Source: Hyphomicrobiales bacterium
GTDB lineage: Bacteria; Pseudomonadota; Alphaproteobacteria; Rhizobiales; Beijerinckiaceae
Assembly: GCA_019247795.1 (NCBI GenBank)
Contig: JAFBAK010000245.1
Coordinates: forward strand, 34,724 to 98,723
Direction: 5' to 3'
Length of the DNA stretch: 64,000 bases
Shown: piece after piece, positions 18,226-27,267 of the stretch
How the letters are laid out: each line of letters starts with the position of its first letter
How positions within the stretch are numbered: position 1 is the stretch's first letter
The notes under the pieces: generated by a model
Told to the model about the DNA's origin: nothing
The model's database searches: none
What the model saw: the letters and a program-made list of their open reading frames with translations, nothing else
Program-made: the position numbers and the translations under genes

Positions 18226-18405
18226 CGCCGTGCTTCACCATCCATGATTCGGAAAGCGAAAAGCCGTTTTCCGATAGAGATCACGCTTTGCCAACAAGTC
18301 TAGCGCATGCTGGCCCTTCTGCTAAGTCTGGCTTCAGCCAAGCCGCGGGCGCATGCTCGATGTCAGAGCGCGACCGCAAGCTCCACGTCTTGCCCGTCTT
18401 TGCCA

Positions 18406-18434
18406 TTCAACTCCAACTTCGAAGTCTATATAAT
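18406..18434 (+). promoter_or_regulatory. Sigma-70-like promoter for the SoxYZ-like gene
   Basis: TTCAAC, 17 bases, then a perfect TATAAT at 18429-18434, about 58 bases before the chosen start. The -35 box matches only three of six positions. The 267-base gap 18226-18492 otherwise holds only a small inverted repeat near 18250 in the mfnB leader. Confidence 0.55.
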
Positions 18435-18492
18435 GAGGTCGACACCCCGTCGCCTCTGTGATGGCCTCGGTGCATTTGGAATGGAGCTGTGG

Positions 18493-19326
18493 ATGCGTGC
18501 GGGACCGATCATTCTTTTGCGCCTCGCGGCCATTGCGCTTGCGCTCGGCCTTGGTTTTCCTTCGGCCTTCGCCGAAGGTGAGCCCGATCCCTGGCCCGAC
18601 CTTGCCAAGGAAATTTTTCACGGGGCCCCTCTCAAGGATGGCTCGGCGTTTTTGGCTCTCGATGCGCCGATTCGCGCCGAGGATGCCGCGATCGTTCCGG
18701 TCACGATGACGGTCAACCTGCCGGCGAACGACGGGCGCAGGGTCAAGGCGCTGACATTTGTGATCGATCACAACCCCGCGCCTCTCGTCGGAGTGTTCAA
18801 GCCCGGCGTCGCCATCACCTTGACCAGTCTTTCGACGCGGGTGCGCGTCGACAGCTATACGAACCTGCACCTTGTCGCGGAGATGAGCGATGGCGGCTTC
18901 TACGTGATAGAACGGTTCATCAAGGCGTCGGGAGGCTGTTCGGCACCCATGCTCAAGGACGCGCAAGAAGCCAAGGCAACCATGGGCCAGATGAAATTCC
19001 GACAGTTCGCGGAACATCCGTCGGCAGGCGTGGCTGCGTCGGACGAGCACGATGTGCAGGTCATGCTGCGCCATCCCAACAACTCGGGCATGCAGATGGA
19101 TCAGCTTTCGCGGCTCTATATCCCGCCGCTCTTCGTCGAAGATCTCAAGCTATGGCAGGGAGATGACCTGATTCTCGCGGTCGAGGGCGGTATCTCGATC
19201 TCGGAGGACCCGAATTTCCGGCTCACCTATCGGAGCGCGAGTACCGCCGATTTCCGCGTCGAGGTCACGGACAGCGACAAGCATGTTTACAAAGGCACGT
19301 TCCCGAACAAGGGATCCCAAACCTGA
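18493..19326 (+). CDS. Quinoprotein-dehydrogenase-associated SoxYZ-like carrier protein
   Basis: Exported protein combining SoxY-like and SoxZ-like domains, the type found beside PQQ dehydrogenases and called part of a quinoprotein relay. 277 aa with a signal peptide ending near PSAFA (about residue 26). The SoxY part carries a lone cysteine in KASGGCSAP, where SoxY-type carriers hold their swinging Cys. The C-terminal SoxZ part has VMLRHPNNSGMQMD. The ATG at 18493 has GGAG six bases upstream; the extra N-terminal codons in the track contain the promoter. Substrate or partner is unknown. Confidence 0.88.
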   Translation: MRAGPIILLRLAAIALALGLGFPSAFAEGEPDPWPDLAKEIFHGAPLKDGSAFLALDAPIRAEDAAIVPVTMTVNLPANDGRRVKALTFVIDHNPAPLVGVFKPGVAITLTSLSTRVRVDSYTNLHLVAEMSDGGFYVIERFIKASGGCSAPMLKDAQEAKATMGQMKFRQFAEHPSAGVAASDEHDVQVMLRHPNNSGMQMDQLSRLYIPPLFVEDLKLWQGDDLILAVEGGISISEDPNFRLTYRSASTADFRVEVTDSDKHVYKGTFPNKGSQT

Positions 19327-19374
19327 GGGTGGGAACCGGCAGGCCCGCTTTGGACAAAGACTGGAACCTGTTTT

Positions 19375-19740
19375 CTAAAAGCACCTGATTTCCGCCTCCG
19401 CCTGGGCGCGGCGCAAATCATCGACCACCTTTTTCGAAAATTCGGTCGCCCGAAACATGTTGCCGAGATTGCCGGGCGTCTGGATCATGCTCATCACCGT
19501 TTCGGCATCGACATATCGCTCATAGGGGACGAGCGAGGCAATCACATCGATCGAGCAGGAGCATCGTTCGAGCGCTTGATGTGTTTCCCCGTTCGCCTTC
19601 ATGCATGCGAATACGTAATCGGCACGGGCCGAGGTAGGATAATCGTTGATCTCCGCTGCAAATGCGGGGGGCGACGAATAGGTTATCCAAAGACCGAGCA
19701 TCGCGCCCGCAAGCAGAGCCTTCCAGCGTGAAATTGACAT
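19375..19740 (-). CDS. Small exported Cys-containing protein
   Basis: 121 aa. MSISRWKALLAGAML begins a signal peptide with a likely cleavage after AFA (about residue 28). The mature part has CMKANGE, a CSC pair and a C-terminal Cys, and looks helical. I do not recognise a named family. It lies between the SoxYZ-like gene and pqqA, convergent to the former, so a role in quinoprotein maturation is possible but unproven. Upstream in-frame ATGs at 19752 and 19815 exist; none has a strong ribosome site. Confidence 0.72.
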   Translation of the reverse strand: MSISRWKALLAGAMLGLWITYSSPPAFAAEINDYPTSARADYVFACMKANGETHQALERCSCSIDVIASLVPYERYVDAETVMSMIQTPGNLGNMFRATEFSKKVVDDLRRAQAEAEIRCF

Positions 19741-19953
19741 GCTCGACATCATGGCTGATTTGCAGAACGATCCTAACTCCGGGGCAGGTCCCATGAAATT
19801 CGGGTAACAAGCCACCCGAGGACACGCCCCTGGCTCGATTTAAGACCAGTAAACGAAGATTTCCAAGGGTCGCGAGCCGGTGGGTGGCTGCCGCGGTCGC
19901 GCCTGGCACAAGAGAAAGTGATCTTCCGCGCAACGAAATATCGATTGACGAGA

Positions 19954-19982
19954 TTGAAAAGGATCGGGTGCGGGGGTATGTC
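19954..19982 (+). promoter_or_regulatory. Candidate pqqA promoter
   Basis: TTGAAA, 17 bases, TATGTC, ending 37 bases before the pqqA start codon. The -35 matches five of six consensus bases and the -10 three. It is the best sigma-70-like site that I see in the 279-base gap before pqqA. Confidence 0.45.
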
Positions 19983-20019
19983 TAACGTCGCAAGAACTTT
20001 CTTGTTGAAGGAGGAAGCG

Positions 20020-20097
20020 ATGGCCTGGTCGACACCTTGCGTGACTGAAGTCTGCGTCGGCATGGAAGTCACGAGCTACGAGTCGGCGGAAATCTGA
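20020..20097 (+). CDS. pqqA: PQQ precursor peptide PqqA
   Basis: 25-aa ribosomal precursor of pyrroloquinoline quinone; PqqE crosslinks its Glu and Tyr, giving the PQQ skeleton. MAWSTPCVTEVCVGMEVTSY starts the peptide, and Glu16 and Tyr20 form the required E-x3-Y motif. It is too short for the ORF track. A strong GAAGGAGGAAGCG ribosome site precedes the ATG. pqqB follows 13 bases later, so this heads pqqABCDE. Confidence 0.97.
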   Translation: MAWSTPCVTEVCVGMEVTSYESAEI

Positions 20098-20110
20098 AGA
20101 AGCCGGATTC

Positions 20111-21040
20111 GTGCCGCTCGATGAGCGGCTTGCGACGAAGCTTAAAATCGTCGTTCTCGGCTCTGCGGCGGGGGGCGGTTATCCCCAATGGAACTGCCGC
20201 TGTCCGGTATGTGACTTAGCGTGGCGGCGTGACCGTCGAGTTTCGGCGCGCACGCAATCGAGCCTCGCGGTCACTGCCGACGGACACCATTGGTTTCTTT
20301 TAAACGCTTCGCCGGATTTAAGGCAGCAGATCCAGAGCACGCCTGCGCTTTGGCCCGGCGAGTCTGGTCGCCATTCACCTCTCCGCGGCATCTTCCTCAC
20401 GAACGGGGATGTCGATCACCTCGCCGGGTTGTTGGCGCTTAGAGAGCGGCAGGCTTTTACTGTATTCGGCACGGCAGCAACGCTTAAGCTCATCGAAGGC
20501 AATTCGATCTTTCGCGTGCTCGACCCGTCTCTCGTGAGCATGCGGCCGCTGCAGGACGGCGTCGAAATCGACCCTGGATTCGACCTGAAGGTGACCCCCT
20601 TCTTCGTGCCCGGCAAGGTGCCCCTTCATGAGGAGAGCGGTGCAGTCGACATTGGCGGTATCGGAGAAACCACCCTTGGGCTCGAAATCCGTTCTTCCAC
20701 AGCGAGATTGGTCTATATTCCCGGTTGTGCGAAGATGAGCGAAGGCATCTTGCGCAGGGTCAGCGGCGCCGATCTTCTCCTCTTCGACGGCACGACCTAT
20801 ACGGACGACGAGATGGTTCGTCTCGGGCTTTCCAACAAGACGGCCTGGCGCATGGGGCATATGGCGATCACCGGCAAAGAAGGCTCGCTTCGCGCATTCG
20901 GCGAGGCTGGAATCGGGCGCAAGGTCTACACGCATATCAACAACACCAATCCCATCCTGATCGAGGCATCGCCGGAGCGGCGTGCCGTCGAAATGGCGGG
21001 TTGGGAAGTGGCCTATGACGGCATGGAGATCGTGCTGTGA
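20111..21040 (+). CDS. pqqB: PQQ biosynthesis protein PqqB
   Basis: Metallo-beta-lactamase-fold protein of PQQ synthesis, thought to hydroxylate the tyrosine of the processed precursor. 309 aa, GTG start. KIVVLGSAAGGGYPQWNCRCPVC is the typical N-terminus, with the Cys cluster characteristic of PqqB. The metal site appears as the variant TNGDVDHLAGLL near residue 97, and the C-terminal YTHINNTNPIL is conserved. It overlaps pqqC by GTGA, in the usual order. Confidence 0.96.
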   Translation: MPLDERLATKLKIVVLGSAAGGGYPQWNCRCPVCDLAWRRDRRVSARTQSSLAVTADGHHWFLLNASPDLRQQIQSTPALWPGESGRHSPLRGIFLTNGDVDHLAGLLALRERQAFTVFGTAATLKLIEGNSIFRVLDPSLVSMRPLQDGVEIDPGFDLKVTPFFVPGKVPLHEESGAVDIGGIGETTLGLEIRSSTARLVYIPGCAKMSEGILRRVSGADLLLFDGTTYTDDEMVRLGLSNKTAWRMGHMAITGKEGSLRAFGEAGIGRKVYTHINNTNPILIEASPERRAVEMAGWEVAYDGMEIVL

Positions 21041-21774
21041 ACGATGTGATGGCGCCCAACCTTCTGGAAGCGGAGCTGCGCGAGATCGGCGCCACGCGCT
21101 ATCACAACCTGCATCCTTTCCACCGTCGACTGCATGGAGGCAAATGTTCCCTCGCCGAAGTGCGCGCCTGGGCGCTGAACCGCTATTATTATCAGTCGAT
21201 GATCCCGGCAAAGGATGCCACGATCCTGTCGCGCATGAACGACCCGGCCCTGCGTCGCGAATGGCGCCGGCGCGTGATAGACCATGACGGCGAAGCCGAA
21301 GGGGATGGCGGCATCGCGCGCTGGCTGCACCTCACGACCGGCCTTGGGCTCAAGCGCCACTTCGTGATCTCGACTTGCGGCATTCTTCCCGCGACGCGTT
21401 TTGCGGTCGAGGCCTATGTGCATTTCTGCCGCGAACGCACCCTGCTCGAAGCGATCGCCTCGTCCCTCACCGAGCTTTTCTCGCCCCAGATCATCGGCGA
21501 GCGTGTCGAAGGCATGCTGAAGCATTACGACTTCGTGACCGCGGACACCCTCGCTTATTTCACAAAGCGTCCGCCGCAGGCGCAGCGGGATTCCGATTTC
21601 GCGCTCGACTATGTCCGCAAACATGCCCGCACCCCGGCCGAGCAGCAGAGTGTGCTAGACGCCCTCAAGTTCAAATGCGACGTGCTCTGGGTTCAGCTCG
21701 ACGCGCTCTGGCATGCCTATGTCGAAGATCACCTGCCGCCTGGCGCGTGGCGTCCGGACGAGGCGCTTGCATGA
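21037..21774 (+). CDS. pqqC: Pyrroloquinoline-quinone synthase PqqC
   Basis: Cofactor-free oxidase for the last ring-closing eight-electron oxidation to PQQ. 245 aa, all-helical TenA-like fold. Conserved stretches: YHNLHPFHRRLHGG near residue 22, WALNRYYYQSMIP near 45 and the IDHDGEAEGDGGIARWL segment near 81. GTG start overlapping pqqB; ATGA overlap with pqqD. Many family residues are intact and the length is normal. Confidence 0.97.
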   Translation: MNDVMAPNLLEAELREIGATRYHNLHPFHRRLHGGKCSLAEVRAWALNRYYYQSMIPAKDATILSRMNDPALRREWRRRVIDHDGEAEGDGGIARWLHLTTGLGLKRHFVISTCGILPATRFAVEAYVHFCRERTLLEAIASSLTELFSPQIIGERVEGMLKHYDFVTADTLAYFTKRPPQAQRDSDFALDYVRKHARTPAEQQSVLDALKFKCDVLWVQLDALWHAYVEDHLPPGAWRPDEALA

Positions 21775-22064
21775 CGGAAGGGGATGCCAGCTCCCTCTCC
21801 GGCGCCTCACGTCCGCGCCTGCCGCGCGGCGTGCGCCTCAAGCACGACGATATTCGCAACGAATGGCTGCTGCTGGCGCCGGAGAGAGTATTGAAAACGA
21901 ACGCCATCGCGGTTGAGATTCTCAAGCGATGCACCGGCGAGAAGAGCCTTGACGCTATCGTTGATGATCTCGCGAGCACCTTCACGGCCGAGCGCTCGCG
22001 GGTCGATAACGACGTGCGCGCGCTCTTGACGGAACTCGCGACGAAAAGGCTCGTCGATCTATGA
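21771..22064 (+). CDS. pqqD: PqqA-binding chaperone PqqD
   Basis: 97-aa RRE-fold peptide chaperone that presents PqqA to PqqE. PRLPRGVRLKHDDIRNEWLLLAPERV near residue 15 and the LKRCTGEKSLDAIVDDLA helix are standard. The ORF track lists only a longer ORF in this frame; the real start is the ATG at 21771, overlapping the pqqC stop as ATGA. It overlaps pqqE in the same way, so the two are probably made in step. Confidence 0.96.
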   Translation: MTEGDASSLSGASRPRLPRGVRLKHDDIRNEWLLLAPERVLKTNAIAVEILKRCTGEKSLDAIVDDLASTFTAERSRVDNDVRALLTELATKRLVDL

Positions 22065-23203
22065 ACGCTGCCGATCCTTCACGCCCCGTCGGGCTGCTCG
22101 CGGAGCTCACGCATCGCTGCCCATTGGGGTGCCCGTATTGCTCCAATCCGCTGGAGCTCGACCCCCGTCAGCACGAGCTCGACACGGCGAGCTGGAAGCG
22201 CGTCTTTTCGGAAGCGGCGGCTGTCGGAATCCTGCAGCTGCATCTTTCGGGTGGAGAGCCAGCATCGAGGCGCGACCTCGTGGAACTCGTCGCGCATGGC
22301 GCCAAGCTTGGGCTTTACAGCAACCTCATCACCTCAGGCATCGGCCTAACGCAAATGTTGGTGAGCAAACTCGCCGAGGCAGGCCTCGATCACGTGCAGC
22401 TGTCGATCCAGGACTCGGAGCCTCGGTCGGCCGACCATATCGCCGGCTACAAGGGCGCTTTCGCCCGCAAGCTCGAGGCGGCCTCCTTCGTGACCGAGGC
22501 CGGCCTGCCGTTGACCGTCAACGCGGTGATCCATCGCGCCAATGTGCGCCGCGCCGGTGCCATGGTCGAGCTTGCGGTGCGTCTCGGGGCCCGACGCGTT
22601 GAGATCGCGCATACCCAATATTACGGCTGGGGTGCCAAGAATCGCGGTCTCTTGATGCCGTCCCGCGAGGAGGCGGAAGCGGCGATCGGTGAAGTCGAGG
22701 CGCTCAAGACAAGCCTCTCCGGCACGATCGTCATCGACCATGTCGCTCCCGATTATCATGCGCGCTACCCCAAGCCCTGCATGTCGGGATGGGCACGGCG
22801 CACCTTGAATGTCACCCCTTCGGGCAAGGTGCTGCCTTGTCACGCCGCCGAGCTTATTCCCGGACTCGAATTCTGGAACGTCGCAGATCATTCCCTCGAC
22901 GAAATCTGGAATCATTCGCCTGCCTTCAATGCGTTCCGGGGCGATGATTGGATGCGAGAGCCTTGCCGTTCCTGCTCGCGCAAGACCATTGATTTTGGCG
23001 GCTGTCGCTGCCAAGCCTTCATGTTGACGGGAGAGGCTCGCAATGCGGACCCTGTCTGCCACCTCTCGCCTCACCATCATGTCGTCGAGACGATCCTTGC
23101 CGAGGCACGCGACGACACCCATCCGCCGCAGCCCTACGCGTACCGAAGATTGCGCCCTTCGACAGCCGTCAGACGGGAACGCTTGGACATCTCTGCGGAC
23201 TGA
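22061..23203 (+). CDS. pqqE: Radical SAM PqqA crosslinking enzyme PqqE
   Basis: Forms the C-C bond between Glu and Tyr of PqqA using S-adenosylmethionine. 380 aa. The radical-SAM cluster is CPLGCPYC (C20, C24, C27). The C-terminal SPASM-type cysteines appear in PCRSCSRKTIDFGGCRCQ near residue 308 and in CHAAE near 267. Full-length, and last of pqqABCDE. No pqqF/pqqG protease genes are in the window, so the protease must be encoded elsewhere. Confidence 0.97.
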   Translation: MNAADPSRPVGLLAELTHRCPLGCPYCSNPLELDPRQHELDTASWKRVFSEAAAVGILQLHLSGGEPASRRDLVELVAHGAKLGLYSNLITSGIGLTQMLVSKLAEAGLDHVQLSIQDSEPRSADHIAGYKGAFARKLEAASFVTEAGLPLTVNAVIHRANVRRAGAMVELAVRLGARRVEIAHTQYYGWGAKNRGLLMPSREEAEAAIGEVEALKTSLSGTIVIDHVAPDYHARYPKPCMSGWARRTLNVTPSGKVLPCHAAELIPGLEFWNVADHSLDEIWNHSPAFNAFRGDDWMREPCRSCSRKTIDFGGCRCQAFMLTGEARNADPVCHLSPHHHVVETILAEARDDTHPPQPYAYRRLRPSTAVRRERLDISAD

Positions 23204-23275
23204 TCCATAGTTCGCAGGAAGAACCCAGAATCGGGCGGGCTTGCGACCCTTTCCACGCCAAGGAGCAGTATCACC

Positions 23276-23674
23276 ATGAGACAAGCGTTTCTGTGCGCCA
23301 TTCTGGGTGCGAGCGCCGGCCTTTCTTTTGCGACGGGCGCCCTGGCGCAAGACGCCGCCGCAGGTGAGAAGGTGTTCGCGATCTGCCGCGCTTGTCACCA
23401 AATCGGCGAAGGCGCGAAGAATGCTGTCGGGCCGGTCCTCAATGGCGTGATCGGCCGAAAGGCAGGCACTTATCCGGGCTATTCGTATTCGGACGCCAAC
23501 AAGAATTCCGGCATCACCTGGGACGAGGCGACCTTCACTACCTACATCATGGATCCACGCGCCAAGGTGCCTGGTACGAAGATGATCTTCGTCGGCATCA
23601 AGGACGAGCAGAAGATCAAGGACCTGATTGCCTTCTTGAAGCAGTATGACGCGGACGGCAAAAAAGTGCAGTGA
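23276..23674 (+). CDS. Exported class I cytochrome c
   Basis: 132 aa; signal peptide ends near ALAQ (about residue 25). Haem site CRACH near residue 38, and a methionine ligand in PGTKMIFVG near 100, as in mitochondrial-type c-550 proteins. It sits between pqqE and the ABC ATPase gene. It may accept electrons from the XoxF/XoxG system and pass them to an oxidase, but it is not XoxG, which lies near xoxF. AAGGAG precedes the ATG. Confidence 0.92.
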   Translation: MRQAFLCAILGASAGLSFATGALAQDAAAGEKVFAICRACHQIGEGAKNAVGPVLNGVIGRKAGTYPGYSYSDANKNSGITWDEATFTTYIMDPRAKVPGTKMIFVGIKDEQKIKDLIAFLKQYDADGKKVQ

Positions 23675-23808
23675 AAGCTGCAGTGACGTTCCAGCGTTCC
23701 CGTCACCACGAAGCCTCGATGATCCCAGAGAGCTCGCTTCACCGGTTCGAGGCTTCGCTGCGGCGCTTCCGCTTCACGACGGCGCAACCATAGGCGGCGA
23801 GAGGCGTC

Positions 23809-24579
23809 GTGCCTGACATGTCTTGCGCGCCCGCCCTCTTGATCGAGCATGTGACGCACGCTTATGGCGAACGCGTCGCGCTCGATGATGTGAGCTTCAC
23901 GGTCGCTCGCGGGAGTTGCACGGCGCTTCTCGGGCTTAATGGCGCCGGCAAGACCACTCTGTTCTCCCTCGTGACGAGGCTGTTCGCCGCACGACGCGGG
24001 CGGATAAGCGTGTTCGGGTTCGACATCGATCGCGATCCCGGCGAAGCGCTGCGGCGGCTCGGCGTCGTTTTCCAGGCGCGCACCCTCGATCTCGATCTGA
24101 GCGTCGCGCAAAATCTTCGCTACCACGCAGCCTTGCATGGTCTTGGCGGACGCGAAGCCAAGGCGCGCGGCGCAGAGATGCTGGCGCGCATGGAGCTTTC
24201 CGGACGCGCCGGGGAGAAGGCGCGCCATCTCTCCGGCGGACAGATGCGTCGCGTCGAGATCGCGCGAGCCTTGCTGCATGCTCCCCGCCTTCTCGTCCTC
24301 GATGAGCCGACGGTCGGTCTCGACATCAACTCGCGGGCCGGCATCTTGCGGCATCTCCGCGCCCTCGTGGCGCAAACGGGTCTAACCGTGCTGTGGGCGA
24401 CCCACCTGCTCGATGAAGTCGAGCCCACGGATGAGGTCGTCGTCCTGCACAAAGGCCGCATTCTCGCCACCGGCTCGGCGCAGGTCGTGATCGCGGCGCA
24501 AGGCAAGAAGGACATCGGCGGGGCGTTCTCGGCGCTAATCGCCGAGCCTGCGACCGCGGACGCGGAGTCACCGCAATGA
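23809..24579 (+). CDS. PQQ-associated ABC transporter ATPase (PedA1/LutE-like)
   Basis: 256-aa ABC ATPase of the subgroup that accompanies PQQ alcohol dehydrogenases. Walker A GLNGAGKTT near residue 43, signature LSGGQMRR near 140 and Walker B LLVLDEP near 160 are all intact. Relatives (PedA1 in Pseudomonas, LutE in Methylobacterium) are needed for lanthanide-dependent growth, so a role in lanthanide supply is inferred. The GTG at 23809 has GAGAGG in front. It overlaps the permease gene by ATGA. Confidence 0.88.
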   Translation: MPDMSCAPALLIEHVTHAYGERVALDDVSFTVARGSCTALLGLNGAGKTTLFSLVTRLFAARRGRISVFGFDIDRDPGEALRRLGVVFQARTLDLDLSVAQNLRYHAALHGLGGREAKARGAEMLARMELSGRAGEKARHLSGGQMRRVEIARALLHAPRLLVLDEPTVGLDINSRAGILRHLRALVAQTGLTVLWATHLLDEVEPTDEVVVLHKGRILATGSAQVVIAAQGKKDIGGAFSALIAEPATADAESPQ

Positions 24580-25436
24580 CGACACCTGTCGCCACAAGCG
24601 AGCTGCATCGCCTCGAGGAGCCGCGGCGCGGCTTCTCGCTTGGCCAATATCTGACCTGCCTCATGGGCGTGGTCTGGCGCGAAGGTCTGCGTTTTCTGCA
24701 TCAGCGTGAGCGCTTCATCTCGGCCCTCGTCCGCCCACTCGTCTGGCTCCTCATTTTCGCGGCCGGATTTCGCAGCGTGCTCGGCGTTTCGATCATCCCC
24801 CCTTACGACACCTATGTCCTCTATGAGGAGTACATCACGCCCGGCCTCGTGGCGATGATCCAGCTTTTCAACGGCATGCAATCCTCCTTGTCGATGGTTT
24901 ACGACCGGGAGATGGGCAACATGCGCATCCTGCTCGTGAGCCCTCTGCCGCGCTGGTTCATCCTCGTCTCGAAGCTCATGGCGGGCACCGCCGTGTCGGT
25001 CATTCAGGTCTACGCCTATCTCCTCATCGCGTGGCTTTGGGGCATCGAGCCGCCGAAGCTCGGCTATGTGACGGTGCTCCCGGCGCTCGTAATGAGCGGC
25101 ATGATGCTGGGTGCGCTCGGCATGCTGCTCTCTTCGATGATCAAGCAGCTCGAGAATTTCGCGGGCGTCATGAATTTCGTGATCTTCCCGATGTTCTTCG
25201 CCTCCTCGGCGCTCTACCCGCTTTGGCGCGTCCAGGAGACGAGCCCGATTCTCTACGTGATCTGCCAGCTCAATCCCTTCACCTACGCGGTCGAGCTAAT
25301 CCGCTTCGCGCTTTATTGCCAGGTCGATTGGAAATCGCTCGGGATCGTGTTCGGCTGCACGGCGGTATTTCTCGCGGGTGCTCTCATCGCCTATGATCCG
25401 TCGAAAGGGTTGATCGGACGACGGGGTGCGGCGTAA
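24576..25436 (+). CDS. ABC-2 type permease, PQQ-associated (PedC/LutF-like)
   Basis: 286-aa inner-membrane protein with about six hydrophobic segments, ABC-2 family. SVLGVSIIPPYDTYVLYEEYITPG near residue 68 and the QLNPFTYAVELIRFALY stretch near 232 are typical of the phenylethanol/PQQ subgroup. It pairs with the overlapping ATPase. ABC-2 permeases are normally exporters, so the transport direction in the lanthanide system is not settled. The partner binding protein and propeller are about 5 kb downstream. Confidence 0.87.
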   Translation: MTTPVATSELHRLEEPRRGFSLGQYLTCLMGVVWREGLRFLHQRERFISALVRPLVWLLIFAAGFRSVLGVSIIPPYDTYVLYEEYITPGLVAMIQLFNGMQSSLSMVYDREMGNMRILLVSPLPRWFILVSKLMAGTAVSVIQVYAYLLIAWLWGIEPPKLGYVTVLPALVMSGMMLGALGMLLSSMIKQLENFAGVMNFVIFPMFFASSALYPLWRVQETSPILYVICQLNPFTYAVELIRFALYCQVDWKSLGIVFGCTAVFLAGALIAYDPSKGLIGRRGAA

Positions 25437-25463
25437 GCGCTGCTTGGTTTTATCGGACAGAAC

Positions 25464-26453
25464 ATGCGACCCTTGCGCCTTCCCTTGTCTCGCCGCCTTT
25501 TCCTCGCAGCCATCGCGCTCGTCGCGGCGAAACCGGCGCGTGCCGAAAACATTATTCGGCTCGCAGCCCAGAAGACCGGTACCTTTGCGTGGGAACTCGA
25601 GATCATCGCCAATCACGGTCTCGACAAGTCGGCGGAAATCGCGATCGAGACGACGGAATTCGCCAGCCCTCAAGCAGCCGAGCTGGCGCTCCTCGGCGGC
25701 CAAGTCGACATCATCGTTTCCGACTGGCTCTACGTCTCGCGTGCCCGCTCGCTCGGCGAGCGTCTCGCCTTCTACCCTTATTCCTCGGCGATCGGCGCCA
25801 TCATGACGCCGCCCTCCTCCACGATCACGAGCTTGCGCGACCTCAAGGGCAGGACCCTTGCGGTCGCGGGAAGCGCTCTCGACAAGAGCTGGCTCATTGT
25901 CCAAGGCGCCGCGCTCCACGACGGGCTCGATCTCAAATCCGACGCGACGATCGTCTACGGCGCACCGTCGCTTCTCGCGGCCAAGGCACGACAAGGCGAA
26001 TTCGCCGCGAGCCTCAACTTTTGGAATTTCTGTGCCGAGCTCGAGGCCGAGGGTTTCCATCGTTTGGCCGGTGTGGAGGAATTGGCCGAAACGCTCGGCG
26101 CAACCGGGCCCCTCACAAATCTCGGATACGTGTTCAGCGAGGCATGGGCTCGCCGCAACGGAGCCGTTCTCGCGCGCTTTCTCGACATTTCGCGCAAGGC
26201 AAAAAACATTTTAGCCGAAAATCCTGAGGAATGGGAAAGGCTGAGGCCACGCTTGAACCTGCGTGATGCCGGCGCGCTCACGGTGCTTCGCCAACGTTAC
26301 GGGCAAGGCATTCCGCGCCGGTCCGTGGAAGCGGAGGAAGCCGACGCCCGCACGCTTTACGCCGTGCTCGCACGGCTCGGTGGCGCCGAGCTCGTCGGCA
26401 AGGCGAACGAGCTCGAGCCGGGCACCTTTTACAAGATCAACACGGGCGGGTAG
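25464..26453 (+). CDS. NitT/TauT-type ABC substrate-binding protein
   Basis: 329-aa periplasmic binding protein with a signal peptide cleaved near ARA (about residue 27). It has the two-lobe NMT1/SsuA-like fold: IIRLAAQKTGTFAWELEI, then LALLGGQVDIIVSDWLY near residue 73 and DLKGRTLAVAGSALDKSW near 128. The ligand is unknown. It is followed by its permease and ATPase genes. Similar systems take up sulfonates, nitrate or thiamine precursors. Location inside the pqq/xox block suggests a methylotrophy-linked ligand. Confidence 0.88.
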   Translation: MRPLRLPLSRRLFLAAIALVAAKPARAENIIRLAAQKTGTFAWELEIIANHGLDKSAEIAIETTEFASPQAAELALLGGQVDIIVSDWLYVSRARSLGERLAFYPYSSAIGAIMTPPSSTITSLRDLKGRTLAVAGSALDKSWLIVQGAALHDGLDLKSDATIVYGAPSLLAAKARQGEFAASLNFWNFCAELEAEGFHRLAGVEELAETLGATGPLTNLGYVFSEAWARRNGAVLARFLDISRKAKNILAENPEEWERLRPRLNLRDAGALTVLRQRYGQGIPRRSVEAEEADARTLYAVLARLGGAELVGKANELEPGTFYKINTGG

Positions 26454-26526
26454 CTCGCACGATGGATTATCCACCCGCCTGCTCGCACCCCCTTCGCCGC
26501 AGGACGACAAAGGAGCTTTCGGCAGC

Positions 26527-27267
26527 GTGATCTGGCGCATCGCATCGCTTGCCGGATTCCTGCTCGCCTGGCAATTGGGCTCGAGCCTTGCAGGGGCCGC
26601 CATTCTGCCGTCCCCGGCGGCCGTGCTCATGGCGCTGTTGGAGGAGGCCCGCTCAGGCGCGCTCGCCCTCAATCTTCTGGCGACTCTCGCAAGAGTCGCG
26701 GCGGCCTTCACGGTTGCGATCCTCTTCGGTTCCGCGATCGGTTATGCGATGGGTCGTTCCGCGACTTTCGACCGGGTCGCCGATCCCTGGCTGATCTTGC
26801 TGCTCAACCTTCCAGCGCTCGTCATCATCCTTCTCGCCTATGTGTGGTTCGGCCTCACCGAGGCCGCCGCCGTGGGCGCCGTGGCCATCAATAAACTGCC
26901 GAACACCGTCGCCACCTTGCGCGAGGGCGCGCGCGCGCTCGATCCGGCGCTCGACGAAATGGGGCAGGCTTTCACTTTCGACCCATTGACGCGGGCTCGC
27001 CATATCGTCGTGCCGCAGCTTGCCCCCTATCTTGCGGCCGCAACCCGGACTGGCTTGTCGCTTGTCTGGAAGATCGTACTCGTCGTCGAGCTGATCGGCC
27101 GGCCGAACGGCGTCGGTTTTGCCATCGGCACCGCGTTCCAACTATTCGACGTTGCCCGCATTCTCGCCTACGGTCTTTGCTTCGTGGCGGTGATGTTGGC
27201 GATCGAAACATGCCTGGTGCAGCCCCTTGAGCGACATGCATCGCGTTGGCGAATCCGCAAAGCTTGA
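26527..27267 (+). CDS. NitT/TauT-type ABC permease
   Basis: 246-aa BPD_transp_1 permease with about six membrane segments. The family EAA-type loop is seen as ALDEMGQAFTFDPLTRARHIVVPQLAPYL near residue 140. Start set at the GTG at 26527, with AAAGGAG eleven bases upstream. The extra 88 codons in the track lie across the end of the binding-protein gene. It partly overlaps the ATPase gene. Confidence 0.87.
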   Translation: MIWRIASLAGFLLAWQLGSSLAGAAILPSPAAVLMALLEEARSGALALNLLATLARVAAAFTVAILFGSAIGYAMGRSATFDRVADPWLILLLNLPALVIILLAYVWFGLTEAAAVGAVAINKLPNTVATLREGARALDPALDEMGQAFTFDPLTRARHIVVPQLAPYLAAATRTGLSLVWKIVLVVELIGRPNGVGFAIGTAFQLFDVARILAYGLCFVAVMLAIETCLVQPLERHASRWRIRKA